Part shown: positions 7,442 through 13,906 of the stretch, piece by piece
How the letters are laid out: the number at the start of each line of letters is the position of its first letter
Numbering within the stretch: position 1 is the first letter of the stretch
DNA from: JAAYYY01 sp032260445
GTDB taxonomy: Bacteria; Chloroflexota; Anaerolineae; Promineifilales; Promineifilaceae
Length of the DNA: 14,149 nt
NCBI GenBank assembly: GCA_032260445.1
Contig: JAVVFG010000069.1
Span: 1 to 14,149, forward strand
Reading direction: 5' to 3'
Position numbers and translations under genes: made by a program
Notes under the pieces: generated by a model
Told to the model about the DNA's origin: nothing
Databases searched by the model: none
Seen by the model: the letters and a program-made list of their open reading frames with translations, nothing else

Positions 7442-8176
7442 CTAGCCGGCCCGCCGGTAGACTGACACGTGGCTGCCGCTAGCCGAGGTGAACGGTTCCC
7501 GCTGCCAGCCGCCCCACCGCTCGGCAAGCACCAAGCCAGCGAGACGCGCCATCAGGTCCATCTCTGCGGGCCAGACGTAGCGCAAGTGTACGGGGAAGAG
7601 CTGGATCCCGTCCTCGCTGATCAGGATATGCCGGCTGCGGACCTCTTGTTTGGCCAGATCGTGTTGGCCGGCATCAAGCTGCACCCGCTCGCCGCCGAGG
7701 TCGACGACACTCACACGCTGCCCGCGGTCGAAGCGGCAGAGATCGGGGACGAAGGCCTCGATGAGGAAACGGCCATCTGGCTTGAGGTGCTGGGCGACGT
7801 TGGCGAAACAACGCACTTGTTCTTCTTGTTCGCGGAGGGCGTAGAAGGTATTGAAGACGATGTAGATCAAGTCGAACTGCCCGTCGATGGCGACGTCGGC
7901 AAAGTTGCCCATCGTGACGGGAATGTCTGCTCCCTCTGCTTTGGCGCGCAAACGGGCGACCATCGCTTCTGAGGCGTCAATGCCGGCGACGGACACCCCT
8001 CTTTGCTGGAGGGGAATGGCGATACGTCCGGTGCCGATGGCAAGCTCCAGTGTCTGCCCGCCCTGGGCCAACTCGGCGAGAAGCTCGATAGCAGCCGGGT
8101 CATACGCGCTGTAGAGCTCGTCATAGATGCTGGCGATGCGTTCACCATACGTGGTCTCATCATAATGCTCTGCCAT
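7442..8176 (-). CDS. Class I SAM-dependent methyltransferase
   Basis: 244 residues from ATG at 8176, which has AAGGAG about 8 nt upstream; a GTG at 8200 would add eight residues but would swallow that ribosome site. The Rossmann-fold SAM site is clear: E44-L-A-I-G48-T-G50, then the acidic ribose-binding position D67 in GIDASEAM, then a motif IV-like FDLIYIVFNTFYAL. The N-terminus (YGERIASIYDELYSAYDP) is typical of small-molecule methyltransferases of this class. The substrate cannot be told. It lies 69 nt upstream of the SWIM gene on the same strand with no visible terminator, so it may be read together with the five-gene set, but nothing in the sequence ties it to that function. Confidence 0.85.
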   Translation of the reverse strand: MAEHYDETTYGERIASIYDELYSAYDPAAIELLAELAQGGQTLELAIGTGRIAIPLQQRGVSVAGIDASEAMVARLRAKAEGADIPVTMGNFADVAIDGQFDLIYIVFNTFYALREQEEQVRCFANVAQHLKPDGRFLIEAFVPDLCRFDRGQRVSVVDLGGERVQLDAGQHDLAKQEVRSRHILISEDGIQLFPVHLRYVWPAEMDLMARLAGLVLAERWGGWQREPFTSASGSHVSVYRRAG

Positions 8177-8208
8177 TTTCCTGACTCCTTTGGCGATCAC
8201 TCGCCTAC

Positions 8209-8224
8209 GACAGGATGTCCTGTC
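8209..8224. promoter_or_regulatory. Dyad GACAGGA-TG-TCCTGTC upstream of the methyltransferase gene
   Basis: Perfect 7-bp arms around a 2-nt centre lie 33 nt upstream of the methyltransferase ATG. A TTGACA hexamer occurs on the minus strand at 8242-8237, and at normal spacing its -10 would fall on this dyad, though no good -10 is visible. It could be a repressor site. It could equally be another dispersed mini-palindrome, since it carries the same CTAC flank type as the elements in the gene to the left. Nothing else is evident in the remainder of 8177-8464 except the putative promoter at 8316. Confidence 0.35.
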
Positions 8225-8315
8225 CGGGCACTCTTATGTCAAGAAACGTACTGATTTTCGGTTTCTTGGTGCTCAACTGGGGTGGAATCACGGTGGGAAG
8301 TAGGGTTTCCCCGGA

Positions 8316-8343
8316 TTGAGACGAGACTGGTATAGGTTATCAT
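8316..8343 (+). promoter_or_regulatory. Putative sigma70-like promoter for the YggT gene
   Basis: TTGAGA (8316-8321), a 16-nt spacer and TATCAT (8338-8343) match the -35 and -10 consensus at five of six positions each. The site is in the divergent intergenic region and would give a leader of roughly 115 nt before the YggT start. It is a prediction from consensus matching only. Confidence 0.4.
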
Positions 8344-8464
8344 GATACGCAGATTGACCCGAAAAGGCACTTTCTTCAGGGCGGGAGATGACGCCCTGAT
8401 TGCGTTCCTTGCCAGACAGAGAGAGACACAAGGTAGTTCAGGGAAGGAACCTGGAGGTAACAAG

Positions 8465-8953
8465 ATGACTGATTTAGATGATCGTTACGAAGAAGTTCAT
8501 GAACGAGTGGTCCGCGACGAAGGGCCAGTGCCCGTCGAGCGCTATGAGCGCGAGGAGACCGTGCGTGATGCTGGTATGGTAAGGCACGAACGGGTGGTAG
8601 AGGATGAGGCCGCCGAACAGATGGCGGTTACGTCCAAGCTGATCTCATTCGTGTGGCTGCTAACCGGCATGCTGGAGATCCTGCTGGGTCTGCGCTTTGT
8701 GCTCAAGCTCATGGCGGCCAACCCTGCCGCACCTTTCGTCGATTTTATCTATACCCTGAGCACGCCGTTCCTGTGGCCGTTCTTCGGCATCACAGGTACA
8801 CCGGCAGCCAACGACATGGTTCTTGAAATTCCGACGGCAATTGCCATGGTCGTGTACGCGCTACTCGCCTGGATCATCGTACGGGTGATTCGTCTGGCAA
8901 TGGTGCCCACGGAATCGCGAAGCGTGTCTGTTTCGCGGCGCGAAAGATACTAA
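8465..8953 (+). CDS. YggT-family integral membrane protein with charged N-terminal extension
   Basis: 162 residues from ATG at 8465, chosen for the strong GGAGGTAA ribosome site just upstream; a longer in-frame start at 8342 has none and adds a non-conserved basic stretch. Residues 1-52 are highly charged and contain an imperfect repeat, HERVVRDEG (12-20) and HERVVEDEA (41-49). Residues about 57-83 and 122-143 are hydrophobic membrane helices, with a semi-polar segment PFVDFIYTLSTPFLWPFFG (90-108) between them, the pattern of the YggT family. YggT proteins are membrane proteins of poorly defined role, linked to cell envelope, division or osmotic stress. The gene stands alone between a putative promoter and a strong terminator. 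Confidence 0.8.
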   Translation: MTDLDDRYEEVHERVVRDEGPVPVERYEREETVRDAGMVRHERVVEDEAAEQMAVTSKLISFVWLLTGMLEILLGLRFVLKLMAANPAAPFVDFIYTLSTPFLWPFFGITGTPAANDMVLEIPTAIAMVVYALLAWIIVRVIRLAMVPTESRSVSVSRRERY

Positions 8954-8974
8954 ACCGCGCACCAACTTAACAAC

Positions 8975-8992
8975 GTTGCTCTTCTGAGCAAC
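8975..8992 (+). other. Small hairpin after the YggT gene
   Basis: GTTGCTC-ttct-GAGCAAC forms a perfect 7-bp stem with a 4-nt loop, 21 nt after the YggT stop and just before the main terminator hairpin. There is no T-run. It may protect the transcript end or may be incidental. Confidence 0.4.
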
Positions 8993-9000
8993 TCAACATC

Positions 9001-9042
9001 GCGGGCGGCGCTCGGCAAAGAGCGCCGCCCGCTGTTTGATTT
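9001..9042 (+). terminator. Rho-independent terminator after the YggT gene
   Basis: A perfect 13-bp GC-rich stem (GCGGGCGGCGCTC at 9001-9013 with its complement at 9020-9032) closes a 6-nt loop and is followed by TGTTTGATTT. The T-tract is imperfect but the stem is very strong. It separates the YggT gene from the EamA gene. Confidence 0.75.
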
Positions 9043-9105
9043 CTGGCGCATCACCACCGCTCGCCGTATCATCGTGCTGCAATCACGAATTTAGCGGAAG
9101 CGACG

Positions 9106-9975
9106 ATGCGATCAGAATTGTTAGCGATTGTTTTCGGGCTGGCGGCTGCCGCCGGTTGGGGAGCGGGTGATTTTAGCGGTGGGCTGGCGAGCCGCCGTGG
9201 CGACGTTTACATCGTCATTCTCATTTCACAGCTGTTTAGCGTGATGCTGCTGGCGCTCCTCGCCCTGCTGTGGGGGGAGGCCATTCCGGCTGGCGGCGAT
9301 CTCCTCATTGGCGGGCTCGCCGGCATTGTCGGCGCCATCGGCCTGATCGCCTTATATCGGGCGCTGGCGGGCTCGGCGATGGGCCTGGTCGCCCCAGTGA
9401 CGGCGGTCGTTGCTGCCGGCCTGCCGGTAATTGTCGCTGCCTTTACCGAAGGCTTGCCGCTACCGCGCCATCTGGTTGGCTTTGCCGCCGCGCTCGCTGG
9501 GGTCTGGTTTATCTCGCGGGGAGGCGCTCGTGCCGAGGGAATGGGCGTGCAGCCACGCGACCTGCTCCTACCCGTCTTTGCCGGGGCAACGTTTGGCACC
9601 TTTTTCATCCTCATCGACCAGGTCAGTGACCGGGCGATCTACTGGCCGCTGGTCGCCGCACGGGTCGCCTCAATCACCTTCATTTCGGCGACTATCTTTG
9701 CCAACCGGCTTCGTTTCCGCGGCGGCACAGGCAGACAGCGCCTTGCCGGGCAACTGCCGCTGATCTTCCTCACGGGTCTCCTGGAGACGGCGGGGAACGT
9801 GTTCTTCGCCCTCGCCACGGCCGCCGGCAGGCTGGACATCGCCTCGGTGCTGGCATCGCTTTACCCGGCGGGCACGGTCCTTCTCGCCTGGTTCGTGCTC
9901 AAGGAGAAGCTGGCGCCCTGGCAATGGTTGGGCGTGGCCGCTTCGCTCCTGGCGATTGTGCTCATTGCCGCCTAA
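9106..9975 (+). CDS. EamA/DMT-family membrane transporter
   Basis: 289 residues, nearly all hydrophobic, fitting ten membrane helices in two EamA repeats. Repeat one spans about residues 5-138, opening GLAAAAGWGAGDFSGG and ending in GFAAALAGVWFIS. Repeat two spans about 150-289, ending VLKEKLAPWQWLGVAASLLA, the typical last-helix signature of drug/metabolite transporters. The substrate cannot be read from the sequence; family members export or import amino acids, nucleosides or other metabolites. The ribosome site is weak (GGAAG). It has its own transcription unit after the terminator at 9001, and no clear promoter is visible. The ECF promoter of the next operon starts 27 nt after its stop. 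Confidence 0.88.
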   Translation: MRSELLAIVFGLAAAAGWGAGDFSGGLASRRGDVYIVILISQLFSVMLLALLALLWGEAIPAGGDLLIGGLAGIVGAIGLIALYRALAGSAMGLVAPVTAVVAAGLPVIVAAFTEGLPLPRHLVGFAAALAGVWFISRGGARAEGMGVQPRDLLLPVFAGATFGTFFILIDQVSDRAIYWPLVAARVASITFISATIFANRLRFRGGTGRQRLAGQLPLIFLTGLLETAGNVFFALATAAGRLDIASVLASLYPAGTVLLAWFVLKEKLAPWQWLGVAASLLAIVLIAA

Positions 9976-9981
9976 GCTCCA

Positions 9982-9998
9982 CGCCATCGTGGATGGCG
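9982..9998. other. Short hairpin between the EamA gene and the ECF promoter
   Basis: CGCCATC-GTG-GATGGCG is a perfect 7-bp palindrome with a 3-nt centre, directly before the ECF promoter. No T-run follows. It might weakly end EamA transcription, or be another mini-palindrome. Confidence 0.4.
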
Positions 9999-10001
9999 CT
10001 C

Positions 10002-10031
10002 TGTAACCTTTGCGCACCAGAACCGTCTAAA
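10002..10031 (+). promoter_or_regulatory. ECF sigma-factor promoter (autoregulatory copy)
   Basis: TGTAACCTTT (10002-10011), a 12-nt spacer and CGTCTAAA (10024-10031) lie 17 nt before the sigma gene's ATG. The AAC-containing -35 and CGTC-containing -10 with this spacing are the classic ECF promoter form. The same two blocks at the same spacing recur at 10876, so the sigma factor encoded here very probably reads both. Confidence 0.82.
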
Positions 10032-10048
10032 AGGGAAGAGCGACTGTC

Positions 10049-10618
10049 ATGCCTGACGAACAAGCACTCATATCCGCCCTGCGGCGGCGCGATCCGGGTG
10101 CCTTTGCCACCGTTTTCGAACGCTACGCAGACAAGATTTACCGGCTCGCCGCAGGGATACTCGAGGACGAGGTAGAGGCCGACGGGGTTGTGCAGGACAC
10201 CTTCTTGCGGCTGTTCGAGCGTCTTGACAGCTTTGAAGGCCGCTCGCGACTAGGCACGTGGTTGTACCGGGTAGCCTATAACGGCGCGGTGGACCGGCTG
10301 CGGCGGCGCCGCCCAACCGTTTCGCTGGAAGCAGCTGGCGATGGACTAGGGCCCGCGCCAGCGCTGCTGGCGGACTGGAGCCAACTGCCTGAGCAAGCGC
10401 TCAGCACGGCGGAGGTGCAGGCAGCGCTTGATGAGGCCATTGCCGCCCTGCCGGAGGCCTATCGTACGGTCTTCATCCTGCGCGAGGTCGAGAGGTTGTC
10501 CACAGATGAGACGGCCGAAATCATGTCGCTCTCGGCGGGCGCGGTGAAGGTGCGGCTGCACCGGGCGCGCCTGTTTTTGCGCGAACGGCTTGCCGAGCAG
10601 TTTGCGAGGGAGTCCTGA
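10049..10618 (+). CDS. ECF-family RNA polymerase sigma factor
   Basis: 189 residues. Region 2 spans about residues 18-90, with FERYADKIYRLAAGIL, the core-binding VQDTFLRLFERLDSF and the -10 reading segment TWLYRVAYNGAVDRLRRRR. Region 4 spans about 130-182, with IAALPEAYRTVFILREVE and the helix-turn-helix MSLSAGAVKVRLHRARLFLR. Regions 1.2 and 3 are absent, as expected for an ECF sigma. The gene is followed 10 nt later by a zinc-binding anti-sigma gene, and an ECF-type promoter precedes it, so autoregulation is likely. The inducing signal is unknown. The cytoplasmic, cysteine-bearing anti-sigma hints at a redox or metal signal. Confidence 0.93.
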   Translation: MPDEQALISALRRRDPGAFATVFERYADKIYRLAAGILEDEVEADGVVQDTFLRLFERLDSFEGRSRLGTWLYRVAYNGAVDRLRRRRPTVSLEAAGDGLGPAPALLADWSQLPEQALSTAEVQAALDEAIAALPEAYRTVFILREVERLSTDETAEIMSLSAGAVKVRLHRARLFLRERLAEQFARES

Positions 10619-10628
10619 GGAGAAAACG

Positions 10629-10880
10629 ATGACCTGTGATGAGCTGTTAGCCTATCTGTCTGACTATATCGACCAGAACCTGGACGCTGAGTTGACTGCC
10701 GCCGCCCAAGAACATCTGGCGAGCTGCCAGAACTGCCGCGTGGTCCTGGATACCACGCAGCAGACCATCTTCCTATACCGCGAGCAAGGCCGGCGGCAGA
10801 TCCCGGCATCACGTCGCCAGCGCCTTTTCGAGCAGCTAGAGGCTGCTTTCCTCAAGAAGGACAGCGACGGCGATTTGTAA
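10629..10880 (+). CDS. Zinc-binding (ZAS, zf-HC2) anti-sigma factor, cytoplasmic
   Basis: 83 residues from ATG at 10629, with GAGGAG about 6 nt upstream; a longer in-frame start at 10590 would overlap the sigma gene. The zinc anti-sigma signature is complete: C3, then H29-x3-C33-x2-C36. No membrane helix is present, so it acts in the cytoplasm, binding and silencing the sigma factor encoded just upstream. The spacing C3/H29/C33/C36 equals that of the redox-sensing anti-sigma RsrA (C11/H37/C41/C44), as I recall it. The stop codon overlaps the -35 block of the next ECF promoter. Confidence 0.88.
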   Translation: MTCDELLAYLSDYIDQNLDAELTAAAQEHLASCQNCRVVLDTTQQTIFLYREQGRRQIPASRRQRLFEQLEAAFLKKDSDGDL

Positions 10881-10905
10881 CCTTTTCTGTTCCACTGCGT
10901 CTAAA
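10876..10905 (+). promoter_or_regulatory. ECF sigma-factor promoter (second copy, before the DUF2892 gene)
   Basis: TGTAACCTTT (10876-10885), a 12-nt spacer and CGTCTAAA (10898-10905) match the copy in front of the sigma gene in both blocks and in spacing, while the spacer sequence differs. The -35 block overlaps the anti-sigma stop codon. The next gene begins 52 nt after the -10 block. Confidence 0.82.
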
Positions 10906-10956
10906 GAGACGTAACGAACAGAGGACAGAGGCACCCGAGGGTGCGAGGAGGTTATC

Positions 10957-11157
10957 ATGACGAAGAATATGGGAATGGTTGACCGTGTGGTGCGAATCGT
11001 ACTGGCCCTGGTGGTCGCGCTCCTTTACTTCACGGGCGTGATCAGTGGCACGCTGGCCATTATCCTGGGCATCGTGGCCGTTATTCTCCTATTGACAGGC
11101 ATAGTCGGTTTTTGCCCGTTGTACCTGCCGTTCAACATTTCGACGAACCGCGGCTAG
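10957..11157 (+). CDS. Small DUF2892 (YgaP-tail-like) membrane protein
   Basis: 66 residues. It opens MTKNMGMVDRVVRIVLALVV, which is the family's typical N-terminus, and has two membrane helices (about 11-28 and 32-52) followed by FCPLYLPFNIST with one cysteine, C53. The start has GAGGAGG about 6 nt upstream. Proteins of this type occur alone or as the membrane tail of rhodanese YgaP; the stand-alone form has no firm function. It sits behind its own ECF-type promoter and before a strong terminator, so it may belong to the stress regulon of the neighbouring sigma factor. Confidence 0.85.
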   Translation: MTKNMGMVDRVVRIVLALVVALLYFTGVISGTLAIILGIVAVILLLTGIVGFCPLYLPFNISTNRG

Positions 11158-11186
11158 CCACCACGACCTCACCCGGCCAAAGCTCG

Positions 11187-11227
11187 AGGCCGGCTCACCG
11201 CAGTTTATGGGGTGGGCCGGCCTTTTT
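11187..11227 (+). terminator. Rho-independent terminator after the DUF2892 gene
   Basis: A 13-bp stem, AGGCCGGCTCACC paired with GGTGGGCCGGCCT and containing one G-U pair, closes an 11-nt loop and runs into TTTTT. It closes the sigma/anti-sigma/DUF2892 region. Confidence 0.85.
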
Positions 11228-11229
11228 CG

Positions 11230-11259
11230 TTGGCAATCCGGGGCGGCACGCACTATACT
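11230..11259 (+). promoter_or_regulatory. Putative sigma70-like promoter of the amino-acid ABC operon
   Basis: TTGGCA (11230-11235), an 18-nt spacer and TATACT (11254-11259) match consensus at five of six positions each. They start directly after the terminator and about 87 nt before the binding-protein ATG. No operator is evident in the leader. Confidence 0.55.
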
Positions 11260-11345
11260 CGTTCTCGATGTGCTGAGGGGCCGTCGCACTCGTGCCAGCA
11301 AAACGCCCATCGGCGGCACCAGGTAACCACAAAAGGAGAAGGAGT

Positions 11346-12218
11346 ATGAAGAGCAAGTATGTCCTGGGCCTTCTGGTCCTGCTGCTGGCGTTAGTGCTGG
11401 TAGCGTGTGGTGGCAACGCGAACGAACCGGAGAACGTTGCTGGGGAACCGGTGGTGGAGGAGCCGGCTGCTGAGGAACCGGCAGCTGAAGAAGGGCTGCC
11501 CGATCTGGGCGGGCGTGAGGTGACGATCGCCGTCGAGAATGCGTACCTGCCATTCAATTACTACGATCCGGAGACAGGCGAGCCGGCCGGTTGGGATTAC
11601 GAGGTCTGGAACGAGATCTGCCGCCTGCTGAACTGCGTGCCCAACTTCGTTGAGACTAGCTGGGAAGGGATGATCCAGGCGGTTGCCGATGGGCAGTTTG
11701 ATGCGGCCGCCGATGGCATCACGATCACTGAAGACCGCGCTGAGATCGTCGACTTCTCGGTGGGCTACATCAGTATTGAACAGCGCTTACTGGTCCGCTC
11801 TGACGAGGACCGGATCGAGAGCATTGACGATATCGTCGCGGACGAGGAGCTGGTGCTCGGTACCCAGACGGGAACGACGAACTATGAAACAGCGCTGGAG
11901 TACTTGCCGGAAGAGCGCATCCAGGCATTTGAGCAGTTCCCCTTCGCCGTCCAGGCGCTCATCGCCGGCGATATTGACGCGGTCATCATCGACGAGGTTG
12001 CCGGGCTCGGCTACCAGGGTGAGAACGCCGAAGCGCTGAAGCTCGTCGGGCCGTCGATGTCCAGCGACCAGCTAGGCTTTATCTACCCGAAGGGCAGCGA
12101 TCTGGTGGAGCCGGTGAACGAAGCGCTGCGTGCGATGGTCGGCAATGGTTTCTTTGACGAGGTCAATCCGGAGTACTTTGGCCCGGCATTCACCATAACC
12201 TATGAAGATCTGGAATAG
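11346..12218 (+). CDS. Polar amino-acid ABC transporter, substrate-binding lipoprotein
   Basis: 290 residues from ATG at 11346 (AAGGAG just upstream). The N-terminus is a lipoprotein signal: K2/K4, a hydrophobic stretch 5-19, and the lipobox L18-V-A-C21. An acidic Glu/Pro/Ala linker (about 26-50, EPVVEEPAAEEPAAEE) tethers the domain. The family-3 binding fold follows (EVTIAVENAYLPFNYY, GMIQAVADGQFDAAADG). R131 in TITEDRAEIVDFS is the residue expected to hold the ligand's alpha-carboxylate, and D216 in AVIIDEVAG its alpha-amino group. Which amino acid it binds cannot be said. It is the first gene of the importer operon. Confidence 0.92.
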   Translation: MKSKYVLGLLVLLLALVLVACGGNANEPENVAGEPVVEEPAAEEPAAEEGLPDLGGREVTIAVENAYLPFNYYDPETGEPAGWDYEVWNEICRLLNCVPNFVETSWEGMIQAVADGQFDAAADGITITEDRAEIVDFSVGYISIEQRLLVRSDEDRIESIDDIVADEELVLGTQTGTTNYETALEYLPEERIQAFEQFPFAVQALIAGDIDAVIIDEVAGLGYQGENAEALKLVGPSMSSDQLGFIYPKGSDLVEPVNEALRAMVGNGFFDEVNPEYFGPAFTITYEDLE

Positions 12219-12248
12219 GACGAGCCGCTAACAACCGTATCATGTGGC

Positions 12249-12292
12249 ATGATAGGAAGCGCTGGCGCCAGGCCGGCGCTTCCTCCTATCAT
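12249..12292 (+). other. Long intra-operon hairpin between binding-protein and permease genes
   Basis: ATGATAGGA pairs with TCCTATCAT, and AGCGCTGGC with GCCGGCGCT (one G-U pair), giving an 18-bp stem with a 3-nt bulge on the 3' side and a 5-nt loop. No T-run follows. Similar hairpins behind binding-protein genes stabilise the upstream message or partly stop transcription, so that binding protein exceeds permease. Confidence 0.7.
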
Positions 12293-12327
12293 CAACGCGT
12301 TTCTCACAGGGGCCGATAGGAGGGAAG

Positions 12328-13134
12328 ATGGCCGGACCCGAAGTAGAGCGATTGCCAGAGACAATTCGGGCTCGTGAGGCAGAAGGGGTGTGGAGCTTCG
12401 AGCACTTTCCCTGGTGGCTGGGGGCAATCGTCGCCTTTATTGTGGTGATGGCCTTCATCATCATCACGAACGAAGCCTACACTGGTGCCTTCAGCTTTAT
12501 CTTCATAGGCATTCGCCTGACGGCCTATACGACACTCGTCTCGTTTGCGATTGCGCTGGTATTAGGGTTGCTGGCGGGACTGGGGCGGATCAGCCATAAC
12601 GTCGTCATTCGCAATATCGCCATCACCTACGTCGAATTCATTCGCGGCGTACCCACCCTCGTCCTAATCTTCACAGTGGCGTTCGTTCTTGTGCCGGCAG
12701 CCGCGCAGGCTCTGGATTTGGAAGGCAGGCTCATCTCACAAAACTCACGCGCAATCGCCGCGCTGTCTATCATCTACGGCGCTTTCCTTGCCGAGATTTT
12801 TCGCGCGGGCATCGAGTCCATTCCCCCAGGCCAGATGGAAGCGGCGCGATCGCTGGGGATGAACTACGCGCAGTCGATGCGCTACATCATCTTACCGCAG
12901 GCAATCCGCAACATCTCGCCAGCATTAGGCAACGACTTCATCGCCATGCTCAAAGACTCCTCGCTCATCTCCGTGCTGGCGGTGCACGATCTGACGCAGC
13001 GGGCGCGGCTTTATGCCGGCAGCACCTTTCGTTTCCGCGAGTCCTACCTGATCCTGACCTTTTTCTACCTGAGTCTTACGCTTGCCCTGAGCCTGCTCCT
13101 GCGCTGGTACGAGCGGCGGTTGGGAAAGGATTAA
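12328..13134 (+). CDS. Polar amino-acid ABC transporter, permease
   Basis: 268 residues. A 30-residue charged cytoplasmic N-terminus precedes membrane helices at about 31-47, then a GlnP/HisM-type core (IGIRLTAYTTLVSFAIALVL; TYVEFIRGVPTLVLIF). The ATPase-contacting EAA loop is present as E171-A-A-R-S-L-G177. The ribosome site AGGAGGG is strong. Only one permease gene is present, so a homodimer is likely. The ATPase gene follows after 4 nt. Confidence 0.93.
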   Translation: MAGPEVERLPETIRAREAEGVWSFEHFPWWLGAIVAFIVVMAFIIITNEAYTGAFSFIFIGIRLTAYTTLVSFAIALVLGLLAGLGRISHNVVIRNIAITYVEFIRGVPTLVLIFTVAFVLVPAAAQALDLEGRLISQNSRAIAALSIIYGAFLAEIFRAGIESIPPGQMEAARSLGMNYAQSMRYIILPQAIRNISPALGNDFIAMLKDSSLISVLAVHDLTQRARLYAGSTFRFRESYLILTFFYLSLTLALSLLLRWYERRLGKD

Positions 13135-13138
13135 CGCC

Positions 13139-13879
13139 ATGGCCGGAGAGATGATCGTCGTCGAAAATCTACACAAATATTTCGGACACATCGAAGCTGT
13201 CAAAGGCGTTGACCTGCGAGTAAAGAAAGGGGAGGTGGTCGTCGTCGTCGGACCGAGCGGCTCGGGCAAGAGCACGGTGCTGCGCTGCATCAACCATTTG
13301 GAGCGGCCAACCCATGGCGACGTCTACATTGACGGGGTCCATCTCGAAGACAAGGCCACCGACATCAACGCGGTGCGTGCCGAGGTGGGTATGGTTTTCC
13401 AGCAGTTCAACCTCTTCCCGCACCTGACTGTGCTGCAGAACGTCACGCTAGCGCAGCAGAAGGTGCGCAAACGGAGCGACAAGGAAGCGCGAGACGTTGG
13501 GATGAAGGTGTTAGAGCGCGTGGGTATTCCGGAGAAGGCCGATTCTTACCCGCGCCAGCTCTCCGGCGGGCAGCAGCAGCGGGTGGCGATCGCCCGTGCG
13601 CTGGCGATGGATCCGAAGATCATGCTCTTTGACGAGCCAACGTCGGCGCTCGATCCGGAGATGATCAAAGAGGTGCTCGACGTGATGCTCGACTTGGTAG
13701 GGGCGGGGATGACGATGGTCGTCGTCACCCACGAAATGGGCTTTGCGCGCGCGGCGGCGGATCGCGTACTCTTTATGGACGAGGGCCAGGTGGTGGAGAT
13801 CGCCGCGCCGGACGAGCTGTTCAATAACCCGCGCGAAGAGCGGACGAAGCTGTTCTTGAGCAAGATCCTGTCGCACTAA
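13139..13879 (+). CDS. Polar amino-acid ABC transporter, ATP-binding protein (GlnQ-like)
   Basis: 246 residues, with all ABC motifs intact: Walker A G38-P-S-G-S-G-K44-S-T, Q-loop in MVFQQFNLFPHLT, signature L141-S-G-G-Q145 followed by QQR, Walker B LFD165-E166, and switch H198. The Q-loop and signature wording is that of the polar amino-acid (GlnQ/HisP) subfamily. It powers the importer formed with the preceding permease and lipoprotein. A second ATG at codon 5 has its GGAG too close, so the first ATG is preferred. No clear terminator lies in the 27 nt before the convergent gene. Confidence 0.95.
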   Translation: MAGEMIVVENLHKYFGHIEAVKGVDLRVKKGEVVVVVGPSGSGKSTVLRCINHLERPTHGDVYIDGVHLEDKATDINAVRAEVGMVFQQFNLFPHLTVLQNVTLAQQKVRKRSDKEARDVGMKVLERVGIPEKADSYPRQLSGGQQQRVAIARALAMDPKIMLFDEPTSALDPEMIKEVLDVMLDLVGAGMTMVVVTHEMGFARAAADRVLFMDEGQVVEIAAPDELFNNPREERTKLFLSKILSH

Positions 13880-13906
13880 GGGCAGGGTTTGCTTTCGTAG
13901 CAGTAG

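Noticed and set aside
8177..8200. GTG start of the methyltransferase at 8200
   Set aside because: The extra eight codons contain the AAGGAG ribosome site of the ATG at 8176.
13880..13906. Terminator between the ABC ATPase gene and the convergent zinc-ribbon gene
   Set aside because: No stem-loop with a T-run could be found in the 27 nt.
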